From Gammaproteobacteria bacterium (GTDB lineage: Bacteria; Pseudomonadota; Gammaproteobacteria; GRL18), in assembly GCA_024511395.1 (NCBI GenBank), contig JANELJ010000124.1, positions 1 through 6,659 of the forward strand: DNA of 6,659 bases, given 5' to 3'. The notes under the pieces are model-generated. The model had not been told where the DNA came from. It made no database searches and saw only the letters and a list, made by a program, of their open reading frames with translations. This document shows, in pieces, positions 1 to 6,659 of this stretch; positions within the stretch are counted from its first letter, which is position 1; every line of letters begins with the position of its first letter. Made by a program: the position numbers and the translations under genes.

Positions 1-1
1 C

Positions 2-607
2 CCTCATCCTTATCCCGCCCTGGTACGGGATTTTCAGGCCATTATCGGTCGTGAAACCAGGCAACAGATCATGGAACATGAAGGCCGTTTTCCCGATGCA
101 CTGGTGGCCTGTATAGGCGGCGGTTCCAATGCTATCGGCCTGTTTTATCCTTTTGTGGATGATCAGGAAGTTTCCATGTACGGTGTGGAAGCAGCCGGTC
201 ATGGTCTGGAAACCGGTGAACACGCAGCCCCTTTATGTGCCGGTAAACCCGGTGTGCTGCACGGTAATCGTACCTATTTGATGGAAGACAAACACGGTCA
301 GATCATTCCGACCCATTCGGTTTCCGCCGGCCTGGATTATCCTGGTGTTGGTCCTGAGCATTCATGGCTAAAAGATATCGGCCGGGCTAATTATGTGGCC
401 GTAACCGATGAAGAAGCGCTTGATGCTTTCCATGAATTAACCAAAGTAGAAGGTATAATGCCGGCTCTGGAATCCAGTCATGCTGTTGCTTATGTAAAAA
501 AACTGGCACCGACTATGGATAAGGATCAAATTATTGTAGTTAACTTATCGGGTCGTGGCGATAAAGATATCCATACTGTGGCTACTATAGATGGCATTGA
601 ATTTTAG
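2..607 (+). CDS. trpB: Tryptophan synthase beta chain, C-terminal half (5' partial)
   Basis: TrpB is the PLP enzyme that condenses indole with L-serine to give L-tryptophan, in a cytoplasmic alpha2-beta2 complex with TrpA. The frame is open from base 2, beginning [12 protein letters not shown], a conserved stretch near the middle of TrpB. About 201 residues are present out of the usual 395-405, so roughly half of the gene, including the PLP-binding lysine, lies before the window. Visible landmarks are the PLP phosphate-binding loop GGGSNA (about 116-133), [14 protein letters not shown], the ESSHA motif (about 470-484) with a serine near the PLP ring, and the C-terminal NLSGRGDKD. The internal ATG at 71 is not a start, because homology runs through it. 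The stop is TAG at 605-607. trpA follows 41 bases later, the normal trpBA order. Identity is secure; only the truncation by the window edge limits the call. Confidence 0.98.
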   Translation, partial: PHPYPALVRDFQAIIGRETRQQIMEHEGRFPDALVACIGGGSNAIGLFYPFVDDQEVSMYGVEAAGHGLETGEHAAPLCAGKPGVLHGNRTYLMEDKHGQIIPTHSVSAGLDYPGVGPEHSWLKDIGRANYVAVTDEEALDAFHELTKVEGIMPALESSHAVAYVKKLAPTMDKDQIIVVNLSGRGDKDIHTVATIDGIEF

Positions 608-618
608 ACTGGATCTGT

Positions 619-648
619 TTAAAGAGTATTAGATTAAAGAGCATTAGC
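619..648 (+). repeat. 15-base tandem repeat that duplicates the trpA ribosome binding site
   Basis: Bases 619-633 and 634-648 are adjacent copies of a 15-base unit, TTAAAGAG(T/C)ATTAG(A/C), matching at 13 of 15 positions. The second copy ends directly before the trpA ATG, and its AAAGAG (636-641) is the likely Shine-Dalgarno sequence, 7 bases from the start. The first copy carries the same AAAGAG 15 bases further upstream. The repeat fills most of the trpB-trpA gap. A local duplication is what is seen; any effect on translation is inference. Confidence 0.7.
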
Positions 649-1461
649 ATGAGTCGTATAAAAGGCTGTTTTGAACAGCTTAAAAAACAAAATAAAAAAG
701 CCCTGATCCCTTATGTAGCGGCGGGCGACCCTAATCCTGATATTACTGTGGATTTAATGCATGCCATGGTGGACAGTGGGGCGGATATTATTGAACTGGG
801 TGTGCCTTTTTCTGATCCCATGGCTGATGGCCCGGTGATCCAGAAAGCCAGTGAGCGTGCTCTGGTTTACGGTACTTCCCTGACCGATGTACTGGCTATG
901 ATTAAAACCTTCAGGGAAAAAAATAATACCACTCCAGTGGTATTAATGGGCTACCTCAATCCTATTGAAATTATGGGTTATAAAACCTTTGCTAAAGCAG
1001 CCCAGGAAGCCGGTGTTGATGGTGTTCTGACCGTGGATATTCCACCGGAAGAAGCGGAAGACTATGTCCCGGCTTTAAAAACACATGATCTGGATCCGGT
1101 TTTCCTGCTTTCACCCACGACCACCCGTGAACGAATGCAGCATATCTGCCAGTATGCCAGCGGTTTTATTTATTATGTTTCCGTAAAAGGGGTAACAGGT
1201 ACTTCTGCTCTGGATACGGATGAAGTCGCGGCTCGTTTAAAAATTATTAATGAAGTCACAGACCTGCCGGTGGGTGTCGGGTTTGGAATTAAAAATGCGG
1301 AAACGGCTGCGGCCATTGGTAGGGTTTCTGAGGCTGTAGTAGTGGGTAGTGCCTTGGTCAATCTGGTTGAACAGAATGCTCATAATGCTGACGGCAATGA
1401 AAAAATTATTAAAGATATCTCTCAGGTTTTATCGTCCATGCGTACTGCACTGGATGCCTGA
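649..1461 (+). CDS. trpA: Tryptophan synthase alpha chain
   Basis: TrpA cleaves indole-3-glycerol phosphate to indole and glyceraldehyde-3-phosphate; indole passes through a tunnel to TrpB. The 270-residue product is full length (E. coli TrpA has 268). The catalytic residues fall at the classical positions: Glu49 in [11 protein letters not shown] and Asp60 in PMADGPVIQ. Other (beta/alpha)8-barrel landmarks are LMGYLNPI, the [12 protein letters not shown] segment, [12 protein letters not shown] (flexible loop 6 region) and the phosphate-binding VGFGIKN. The ATG at 649 has AAAGAG 7 bases upstream, and the N-terminus [14 protein letters not shown] aligns with known TrpA starts. It lies 41 bases after trpB, so the two subunits are almost certainly cotranscribed. 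accD follows after 65 bases. No frameshift or missing key residue is seen. Confidence 0.98.
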   Translation: MSRIKGCFEQLKKQNKKALIPYVAAGDPNPDITVDLMHAMVDSGADIIELGVPFSDPMADGPVIQKASERALVYGTSLTDVLAMIKTFREKNNTTPVVLMGYLNPIEIMGYKTFAKAAQEAGVDGVLTVDIPPEEAEDYVPALKTHDLDPVFLLSPTTTRERMQHICQYASGFIYYVSVKGVTGTSALDTDEVAARLKIINEVTDLPVGVGFGIKNAETAAAIGRVSEAVVVGSALVNLVEQNAHNADGNEKIIKDISQVLSSMRTALDA

Positions 1462-1526
1462 TTATACACTTAATGTAACTGAACAGATTTATTTTGGCTT
1501 AAGGTTACTTTGATTTGGAATAGACT

Positions 1527-2381
1527 ATGAATTGGTTTACACGATTATTACCGTCCATCAGTACGGACGGTGCATCGAAAAAAGGTGTACCGGAAGGTTT
1601 ATGGGATAAATGTCCGGCCTGTAGTGCAGTATTGTATCGGGTGGAACTGGAACGCAATCAGGAAGTTTGTCCTAAATGTAATCATCACATGCGTATTGGT
1701 GCCCGTAAACGTTTAATGAACCTGTTTGACGAGGGTTCAACTACCGAATTATTTGAAAACCTCGAACCGGTGGATGAATTAAAATTCAAGGACTCTAAAA
1801 AATACAAGGACAGGATCACGGCTTCTCAGAAGGCTACTGGAGAAAAAGATTCCCTGATTGCCATGGAAGGTAAGATCAATGATTTTCCATTGGTTGCCGC
1901 TGCCTTTGAGTTTAAATTTATGGGTGGTTCCATGGGTTCTGTGGTCGGGGAGAAATTTGTCCGCTGTGTTAATCACTGTCTGGATAATGAGCTGCCTTTT
2001 GTCTGCTTTTCTGCCAGCGGCGGGGCACGTATGCAGGAAGCCCTGTTTTCTCTGATGCAGATGGCTAAAACCAGTGCCGCACTGGGTAAACTGCGTCGCC
2101 GGGGACTGCCTTTTATCTCGGTGATGACCGATCCGACCATGGGTGGGGTATCAGCCAGTTTTGCCATGCTGGGTAATATTAATATGGCCGAACCCAAAGC
2201 GCTGATTGGTTTTGCTGGTCCCAGGGTAATAGAACAGACCGTAAGAGAAAAACTTCCGGAAGGTTTTCAGCGCAGTGAATTTCTGCTTGAGCATGGTGCT
2301 GTAGACATGATTGTTAGCCGCCATGATATGGGTAAAACCCTGGTCAATGTTCTGTCCATGTTAATGAACAAGGGGGGCTGA
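1527..2381 (+). CDS. accD: Acetyl-CoA carboxylase carboxyltransferase subunit beta
   Basis: AccD pairs with AccA to form the carboxyltransferase that moves the carboxyl group from biotin on AccB to acetyl-CoA, giving malonyl-CoA for fatty acid synthesis. The 284-residue protein has the N-terminal C4 zinc ribbon (Cys29, Cys32, Cys48, Cys51; CPAC and CPKC) and then a crotonase-type carboxyltransferase domain. The paired-glycine signatures are [10 protein letters not shown] (Gly165-Gly166) and [10 protein letters not shown] (Gly206-Gly207), followed by [17 protein letters not shown]. The ATG start is fixed by an in-frame TAG at 1521-1523 and a GGA ribosome site at 1517-1519. It is slightly shorter than E. 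coli AccD (304), ending soon after the last conserved block with NKGG. In E. coli the carboxyltransferase zinc domain can bind its own mRNA; the ribbon is intact here, but such control is only inferred. The 3' end carries the folC ribosome site. Confidence 0.98.
   Translation: MNWFTRLLPSISTDGASKKGVPEGLWDKCPACSAVLYRVELERNQEVCPKCNHHMRIGARKRLMNLFDEGSTTELFENLEPVDELKFKDSKKYKDRITASQKATGEKDSLIAMEGKINDFPLVAAAFEFKFMGGSMGSVVGEKFVRCVNHCLDNELPFVCFSASGGARMQEALFSLMQMAKTSAALGKLRRRGLPFISVMTDPTMGGVSASFAMLGNINMAEPKALIGFAGPRVIEQTVREKLPEGFQRSEFLLEHGAVDMIVSRHDMGKTLVNVLSMLMNKGG
2370..2377 (+). promoter_or_regulatory. Shine-Dalgarno sequence of folC inside the end of accD
   Basis: AAGGGGGG sits in the last codons of accD. 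Seven bases (2370-2376) can pair with the 16S rRNA tail, with one G-U wobble. From the pairing end to CTG at 2384 the spacing is 7 bases; to ATC at 2381 it is 4; to CTG at 2378 it is 1. This is why 2384 is preferred as the folC start. Because the site is covered by ribosomes finishing accD, translational coupling is likely. Confidence 0.55.
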
Positions 2382-2403
2382 TCCTGCCCTCTGATCCTGC
2401 CAG
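2378..2403 (+). repeat. 13-base tandem repeat at the accD/folC junction
   Basis: Bases 2378-2390 and 2391-2403 are two adjacent copies of CTGATCCTGCC followed by CT or AG, identical at 11 of 13 positions. The first copy contains the accD stop codon (TGA 2379-2381) and all the plausible folC start codons. Since 13 is not a multiple of three, gain of one copy would have changed reading frames across the junction. Removing one copy on paper does not restore an ATG start for folC. Confidence 0.65.
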
Positions 2404-3727
2404 TTTTACCCAACTGCAGCAATGGCTGGACTGGCAGGAAAACCTGCACCCGTCAGAAATTGAACTTGGGCTGAAACGCCTCAAACAGGTGCTTTATCGC
2501 CTGTATCCGCAGTTTAGTCAGTCCGAACAACAGACTGTGGATATGCCTTATACGGTGATCACTATCGCCGGGACCAATGGTAAAGGCTCTACAGTGGCAT
2601 TGCTTGAGTCGATACTGACCCAGGCCGGTTATAAGGTCGGCACTTACACTTCCCCCCATTTTCAGCAATACAACGAACGGATCCGCATTAATCAGGTTCC
2701 TGTTGCCGATCAACTGATTTGCGATGCTTTCAGTCGTATTAATCATAGCCGTGATAATGTTTCCCTGACCTATTTTGAATTTGGTACCCTGGCGGCTATT
2801 GAGATCTTTTACCGGCAGCAATGCGATATTGTTATTCTGGAAGTAGGACTGGGTGGCCGACTGGATGCTGTTAATACCATAGAACCTGATATTGCCTTTG
2901 TTTCTACTGTGGATTTTGATCATCAGGACTGGCTGGGTGATGACCTGGACAGTATTGCCCTGGAGAAAGCCGGTATTTATCGAAACAATAAACCGGCCAT
3001 TTACGGTGATGAGCCGTTAATTACCAGCATTGCTGAAAAAGTAACGGAGGAAGCGCTGGAATTTTACCAGTTCGGTAAGGATTATAACTATCGGCTCAGG
3101 GAGCAGCAGTGGGACTGCCTGCCTGCTGACAGCAGTCGTTTTGAGCCATACTATAACCTGCCTTTACCTTCTCTTGGCGGTCAGATACAGCTAAAAAATG
3201 CCGCCAATATGCTGTTTATTCTGCAGTTAATCCGTTCACAATGGCCAGTGAGTCAGGCTGAAATCAAGCAGGGTTTATTAACAACGACGCTAGCCGGTCG
3301 TTTTCAGATCCTTAAAACTGAACCGCTGGTCATTGCGGATGTCGCACATAATGTGCAAGCCACCAGGGTTCTGAGAAAGACTCTGCAGGAACTGTCAGTA
3401 CCCGGTAAATGGCATATTATTGTGGGCATGCTTAAAGACAAGGATATTGCCAGCGTACTGCTTGAGCTAAAAACGGTGGCTGAGAGCTGGAGCATTATTG
3501 AACTGGATACACCACGAGCCATGCCGGCTGAAGTTATTAGAACAATCGTTAAGGAACAACTGGGGCAGGGTTCAGAAACACATTGTTTTGCAGACTTTAA
3601 GCAGGCATATCAGCACTATAATGAGTATAATAATAAGTTGCAAACCAGCAGAGGTTATCAAAACAATCTGCTTGTTTTTGGTTCTTTTTTTACAGTGTCT
3701 GAGGCTTTACGGTTTTTTGGTGAATAA
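2384..3727 (+). CDS. folC: Bifunctional dihydrofolate synthase / folylpolyglutamate synthase, likely non-AUG start
   Basis: FolC joins dihydropteroate to L-glutamate to make dihydrofolate, then adds further glutamates to tetrahydrofolates, using ATP. It is a Mur-ligase-type protein. Counting from CTG at 2384 it has 447 residues (E. coli 422). The ATP-binding loop GTNGKGST is at about 63-70; then come YTSPHFQQYNERIRIN, EVGLGGRLDAVN, STVDFDHQDWLG with EKAGI, QFGKDY, AGRFQIL, and in the C-terminal domain DVAHNVQATRVL and GMLKDKD. The first in-frame GTG (2489) would remove QQWLDWQENLHPSEIELGLKR in part or whole, a block matching the E. coli start region (LSYLENLH, DLGLER), so the true start lies upstream. 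The open frame begins after TAA at 2333-2335 and holds no ATG, GTG or TTG before 2489. CTG 2384 is chosen on ribosome-site spacing; CTG 2378 and ATC 2381 are alternatives. Function is certain, the start is not. Confidence 0.93.
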   Translation: MPSDPASFTQLQQWLDWQENLHPSEIELGLKRLKQVLYRLYPQFSQSEQQTVDMPYTVITIAGTNGKGSTVALLESILTQAGYKVGTYTSPHFQQYNERIRINQVPVADQLICDAFSRINHSRDNVSLTYFEFGTLAAIEIFYRQQCDIVILEVGLGGRLDAVNTIEPDIAFVSTVDFDHQDWLGDDLDSIALEKAGIYRNNKPAIYGDEPLITSIAEKVTEEALEFYQFGKDYNYRLREQQWDCLPADSSRFEPYYNLPLPSLGGQIQLKNAANMLFILQLIRSQWPVSQAEIKQGLLTTTLAGRFQILKTEPLVIADVAHNVQATRVLRKTLQELSVPGKWHIIVGMLKDKDIASVLLELKTVAESWSIIELDTPRAMPAEVIRTIVKEQLGQGSETHCFADFKQAYQHYNEYNNKLQTSRGYQNNLLVFGSFFTVSEALRFFGE

Positions 3728-3784
3728 TATGATTAACGATGGTTATGTTTTTAGAGCAGTTTCAAGAGCGGATTTATAAGCGCT

Positions 3785-4438
3785 ATGATTAAAGAACAGA
3801 CGGATGTTAATATAAAGCAGCGCCTGATTGGTGCTATTGTTCTGGTCTCACTGGGCGTTATTATTATTCCCTTATTGCTCAATAGCGGCAGTGATTCTCA
3901 ATATGCACTTTACTCGCAACAGGCGATTTACGGCAGTAATATCCCGCCGCTGCCGGCTGAACTCAATAAAAAACTACCTGAAATTGCACCCATTAAAAAT
4001 GTACCACCACCAGAGGCCGTTGAATCCATACCGGTGGAACGTGTGCCGATGGTTAAAAAAACGATTAAACAGGTGACCCAGGAAAACCTTAAAGTGGTTA
4101 CCCGTAAAATTACTTTCAGCAAGACGGCAAAACCGGCTAAAGTGGTACCTGCAGAAAAGTTTAAATCTGCCAGCAAACCTAAAAGCAAAACAATTAGCCA
4201 GGCCTATACCTTACAGATTGCCAGTTTCAGCAATAGCAAAAATGCCTTTACTTTGCGTGACAAGTTAAGAAAAAAAAGCTTTAAAGCCTATATTGAATCG
4301 GTTAAAACCTCAAAGGGTAAAATCTACCGCCTGCGGGTTGGCCCTTATCTGAAGTATGAGCAGATAGTATCCATCCAGAAAAAAATAGAAAAACAGTTCC
4401 AGTTAAAGAAAACCATTATTGTTAACTATAAAACCTGA
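3785..4438 (+). CDS. dedD: DedD-like SPOR-domain membrane protein
   Basis: DedD is an inner-membrane protein recruited to the division septum, where its SPOR domain binds denuded peptidoglycan glycans. The 217-residue product (E. coli DedD 220) shows the full layout: a short cytoplasmic N-terminus, one membrane helix (about 14-32, RLIGAIVLVSLGVIIIPLLL), a long low-complexity linker rich in Pro and Lys (about 50-138) that would lie in the periplasm, and a SPOR domain from Tyr141 to the end (YTLQIASFSNSKNAFTLRDK, then YRLRVGPY). The N-terminal helix and the position between folC and cvpA both fit DedD rather than another SPOR protein. The linker is A-rich in DNA and variable, as is usual. The ATG at 3785 has only a weak ribosome site (TAAG, 4 bases away); an in-frame TAG at 3752-3754 limits the start upstream. 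The gap from folC is 57 bases. Confidence 0.88.
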   Translation: MIKEQTDVNIKQRLIGAIVLVSLGVIIIPLLLNSGSDSQYALYSQQAIYGSNIPPLPAELNKKLPEIAPIKNVPPPEAVESIPVERVPMVKKTIKQVTQENLKVVTRKITFSKTAKPAKVVPAEKFKSASKPKSKTISQAYTLQIASFSNSKNAFTLRDKLRKKSFKAYIESVKTSKGKIYRLRVGPYLKYEQIVSIQKKIEKQFQLKKTIIVNYKT

Positions 4439-4481
4439 GTATGGTAATATAACCTGCTTATAAAATGATTGAGAATAATAA

Positions 4482-4979
4482 GTGTCACTCATCTGGCCTG
4501 ATTATATTATTATTGTCTTAATTGCCATCTCTACGGTAATTAGCATCGTGCGGGGTTTTGTGCGCGAGTCTATGGCGCTGGCCGGCTGGGTGTTGGCTAT
4601 CTGGATGAGCTTGATATACATGCACTCCATGGCTATCTTTATCGGCCCTTATCTTAATTTACCACCGTCTATTCTGGCAATGGTGGCCTTTGCTATATTA
4701 TTTATTATCACCCTGATACTGTCTGCTCTGGTAGGCAATATGATTGGTTCGCTGGTGGACAAAACTGGTCTGTCCGGTACTGATCGGGCCATTGGCATGT
4801 TATTCGGCATCGCCCGGGGCATCCTTATTGTCGGGGTGCTGGTACTTCTGGCTGGCTTTACGCTGGTACCCCAAGATCCCTGGTGGAAGGAATCGATTTT
4901 AATTTCTCATTTTCAACAACTCGCAGAGATGATGAAGGCTTACCTGCCTCCGGATCTCGCTGCAAAAATTCATTACTAA
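4482..4979 (+). CDS. cvpA: CvpA family inner-membrane protein (GTG start)
   Basis: CvpA was named in E. coli for a need in colicin V production; it is a small membrane protein of poorly defined molecular role. The 165-residue product (E. coli 162) has four predicted membrane helices, at about 6-23, 30-47, 62-84 and 102-124. The family signature motifs are present: RGFVRE (24-29) after helix 1 and KTGLSGTDR (94-102) before helix 4. The start is GTG at 4482: the codon just before it (4479-4481) is an in-frame TAA, so no longer form is possible. GAG at 4471-4473 is a likely ribosome site. The nearby ATG at 4465 is out of frame. cvpA directly precedes purF by 15 bases, as in E. coli, where the pair is one PurR-controlled unit. 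I see no clear PurR-type palindrome before this cvpA. Confidence 0.93.
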   Translation: MSLIWPDYIIIVLIAISTVISIVRGFVRESMALAGWVLAIWMSLIYMHSMAIFIGPYLNLPPSILAMVAFAILFIITLILSALVGNMIGSLVDKTGLSGTDRAIGMLFGIARGILIVGVLVLLAGFTLVPQDPWWKESILISHFQQLAEMMKAYLPPDLAAKIHY

Positions 4980-4994
4980 CTGGGTATAAACATT

Positions 4995-6503
4995 ATGTGT
5001 GGCATTATCGGTATTGTTGCAAAGTCCAATGTGAATCAGGATCTTTATGATGGTTTAACAGTATTACAGCATCGTGGGCAGGATGCTGCAGGTATTGTTA
5101 CCTATGATCATAATCGTCTGCATTTGCGTAAGGATAACGGACTGGTCAAAGATGTGTTCAGCTCCATTGATATGCTTCGCTTACAGGGTAAAATGGGGAT
5201 AGGGCATGTGCGTTACCCGACGGCAGGAAGTTCCTCATCAGCAGAAGCCCAGCCACTGTATGTTAATTCACCCTATGGTATTGCTCTGGCTCATAACGGC
5301 AATTTAACCAATGCCGAAACGCTTAAGGAAGAAATTTATAATGAGGATTTAAGACACCTCAATACCGACTCGGATTCTGAAGTTCTGCTGAATATTTTTG
5401 CCCATGAAATTCAGACACTGCACAAATTAAGGATTAATGAAGAAGATGTCTTTAATGCCATCAACCGAGTACATAAACGCTGCAAAGGTGCTTATGCCAG
5501 TGTGGCCATGATCAGTGGCTATGGCATTGTCGGTTTCCGGGATCCCAATGGAATTCGTCCTATTGTCTATGGTAAGCGCGAAACCAGTGAGGGCGTAGAA
5601 TACTGTATTGCTTCAGAAAGTGTGGCCCTGGATGTACTGGGTTTTGAACTTATTGATGACATTAAACCCGGTGAAGCGGTGGTTATTACTGCCAAAGGTG
5701 AAGTATTTAAACACCAGTGTTCCGATCATCCCAGATACTCTCCCTGTATTTTTGAACACGTTTATTTTGCGCGACCTGATTCTATTATAGATAATATATC
5801 TGTTTACAAGGCTCGCCTGCGTATGGGTGAGAGACTGGCTAAAAAGATTAAGAAAAAATACCCTAATCACGATATTGATGTGGTGATCCCGATCCCTGAT
5901 ACCAGTCGTTCTTCGGCACTGGAACTGGCTAATACCTTGGGTGTGCGCTATCGGGAAGGTTTTATGAAAAACCGTTATATCGGCAGAACCTTTATTATGC
6001 CCGGCCAGAAACAACGAAAAAGCTCAGTCAAACAAAAGCTCAATGCCATGGAGCTGGAGTTTAAGAACCGTAATGTTCTACTGGTGGATGACTCAATCGT
6101 TCGGGGTACCACCTCCAACCAGATTGTTAAAATAGCCAGGGATGTCGGTGCCAGAAAAGTGTACTTTGCATCTGCCTCTCCAGCAGTTAAATACCCTAAT
6201 GTCTATGGCATTGATATGCCTTCTGTTGATGAGTTTGTAGCACATGGACGAACGACTGAAGAAATTGCCAGAGAAATCGGAGTTGACTGGCTGATTTATC
6301 AGGATCTAAAAGATTTAATCCGCTCCTGTCATAGGGGCAATAAGGAAATAACAGAATTTGACTGTTCTGTTTTTGACGGTAAGTATGTTACTGGTGACAT
6401 TGATGAAGATTACCTAGCAGCGGTTGATAAACGGCGTAATGATAATGCCAAACAGCATAAATATGCCCGGGAAAATGAGATTCTTGGGATCCATAACAGT
6501 TAA
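4995..6503 (+). CDS. purF: Amidophosphoribosyltransferase
   Basis: PurF makes 5-phosphoribosylamine from PRPP and glutamine, the first committed step of de novo purine synthesis. The 502-residue protein (E. coli 505) is complete. It starts MCGIIGIV, so Cys2 becomes the N-terminal glutaminase nucleophile after Met removal; there is no propeptide, as in the E. coli type. The Ntn-hydrolase domain shows [11 protein letters not shown] (HRGQD at 26-30), [18 protein letters not shown] and FRDPNGIRP. The phosphoribosyltransferase domain carries the PRPP loop [14 protein letters not shown] from Val361, with Asp365-Asp366, and then GIDMPS. The enzyme is cytosolic and in E. coli is feedback-inhibited by AMP and GMP. 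The ATG is 15 bases after the cvpA stop, with TGGG (4981-4984) as a modest ribosome site. No terminator hairpin follows; the stop TAA (6501-6503) is 5 bases from a probable insertion sequence end. Confidence 0.98.
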   Translation: MCGIIGIVAKSNVNQDLYDGLTVLQHRGQDAAGIVTYDHNRLHLRKDNGLVKDVFSSIDMLRLQGKMGIGHVRYPTAGSSSSAEAQPLYVNSPYGIALAHNGNLTNAETLKEEIYNEDLRHLNTDSDSEVLLNIFAHEIQTLHKLRINEEDVFNAINRVHKRCKGAYASVAMISGYGIVGFRDPNGIRPIVYGKRETSEGVEYCIASESVALDVLGFELIDDIKPGEAVVITAKGEVFKHQCSDHPRYSPCIFEHVYFARPDSIIDNISVYKARLRMGERLAKKIKKKYPNHDIDVVIPIPDTSRSSALELANTLGVRYREGFMKNRYIGRTFIMPGQKQRKSSVKQKLNAMELEFKNRNVLLVDDSIVRGTTSNQIVKIARDVGARKVYFASASPAVKYPNVYGIDMPSVDEFVAHGRTTEEIAREIGVDWLIYQDLKDLIRSCHRGNKEITEFDCSVFDGKYVTGDIDEDYLAAVDKRRNDNAKQHKYARENEILGIHNS

Positions 6504-6508
6504 TCAAC

Positions 6509-6659
6509 GTGAGCGCCAATTAATCCCACATTGATCTGCTACCCCGCCTACTGTAACGCCTGAATTTTTTCAGCACACAGCCAGGGCAGTAAATCATCAA
6601 ATGCTTCAGGCTCTGCATGACGCCCCAGCCTGGGTAACTCTGTCAGAATGTAACGGATA
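6509..6659 (-). mobile_element. Probable IS66-family insertion sequence, one end only
   Basis: From about 6509 the sequence changes from the purF cluster to a - strand transposase-like frame. The likely terminal inverted repeat, read inwards from the outside, begins GTGAGCGCCAATTAATCCC at 6509; IS66-family ends usually start with GTAA or similar and are GC-containing repeats of 15-30 bases, but I cannot align this end to its partner because the other end is outside the window. The 8 bases before it, TAATCAAC (6501-6508), would be the target duplication expected for IS66; they include the purF stop codon. Bases 6509-6547 are non-coding. The exact boundary is inferred. Confidence 0.5.
6548..6658 (-). 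CDS. C-terminal end of an IS66-like transposase (partial)
   Basis: On the - strand, a frame open from the window edge (6658) to TAG (6550-6548) encodes 36 residues starting IRYILTELPRLGRHAEPEAF and ending FDDLLPWLCAEKIQALQ. The pattern of Tyr-(Ile/Leu)-Arg-x-(Ile/Val)-Leu-Thr-x-Leu-Pro followed about 15 residues later by (D/E)-x-Leu-Leu-Pro-Trp is typical of the extreme C-terminus of IS66-family transposases (TnpC). The catalytic DDE core and the accessory genes would lie beyond the window. Whether the transposase is intact cannot be told. The call rests on a short stretch recognised from memory, so family assignment is moderate; that a real protein ends here is more secure, because the frame is open and protein-like and no + strand gene covers it. 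Confidence 0.6.
   Translation of the reverse strand: MRYILTELPRLGRHAEPEAFDDLLPWLCAEKIQALQ

Noticed and set aside
454..459. A perfect TATAAT inside trpB that could be an internal promoter for trpA.
   Set aside because: No -35 element at a sensible distance (the 17-base spacing gives CATGAA) and no extended -10 TG; it is best read as ordinary coding sequence.
1462..1526. The 65-base gap before accD as a promoter or terminator, with GTAAC (1474-1478) and GTTAC (1504-1508) as a hairpin.
   Set aside because: The stem is only 5 base pairs with a 25-base loop and no U-run, and no paired -35/-10 elements are convincing.
2453..2923. A 156-residue - strand open frame under folC.
   Set aside because: It lies wholly opposite a well-supported folC with all family motifs, and its product shows no recognisable domain; it is a coding shadow.
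4419..4481. Possible promoter or PurR operator before cvpA (TTGTTA, TAATAT, TATAAA).
   Set aside because: Spacings are 15 or 20 bases rather than about 17, and there is no palindrome resembling the PurR operator.
5613..6014. A 133-residue - strand open frame under purF.
   Set aside because: It is fully opposite conserved purF sequence and has no recognisable motifs.
1..6659. CRISPR arrays, tRNA or rRNA genes, retron-like or defence-type genes.
   Set aside because: No spaced direct repeats, no tRNA-like folds and no non-core genes other than the short transposase end were seen; the coding space is filled by known housekeeping genes.

Overview
The window looks like a stretch of gammaproteobacterial chromosome with moderate GC. 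Seven housekeeping genes all read on the + strand with short gaps: trpB (3' half only), trpA, accD, folC, a SPOR-domain dedD, cvpA and purF. The block accD-folC-dedD-cvpA-purF is the arrangement known from E. coli and other Gammaproteobacteria. Having tryptophan synthase genes directly upstream is a layout known from other gammaproteobacterial lineages. No genus can be named from the sequence alone.

Layout: 2-607 holds the C-terminal half of TrpB and 649-1461 holds TrpA, so together they encode the tryptophan synthase complex. AccD (1527-2381) is the beta subunit of acetyl-CoA carboxylase carboxyltransferase, for fatty acid synthesis. FolC (start about 2384, end 3727) makes dihydrofolate and folylpolyglutamate. 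DedD (3785-4438) is a membrane-anchored septal-ring type protein. CvpA (4482-4979) is a small multi-span membrane protein. PurF (4995-6503) is the first committed enzyme of purine synthesis. The gaps are 41, 65, about 2, 57, 42 and 15 bases, and I see no convincing terminator between any two genes, so cotranscription is likely. Folate cofactors link folC with purF, because the purine pathway uses formyl-tetrahydrofolate.

After purF the ordinary cluster stops. On the - strand, 6548-6658 encodes the last 36 residues of what looks like an IS66-family transposase. A plausible insertion sequence end lies at about 6509, only five bases past the purF stop codon.

The most unusual point is the accD/folC junction. 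The conserved FolC N-terminus has no ATG, GTG or TTG start anywhere in its open frame before residue 36. The best Shine-Dalgarno match points to a CTG (or ATC) start. The junction also has a 13-base tandem repeat and a run of six G placed so that a -1 slip would fuse AccD to FolC. A second short tandem repeat (15 bases) duplicates the ribosome binding site of trpA. I found no convincing novel defence or mobile system; most of the window is ordinary core metabolism.
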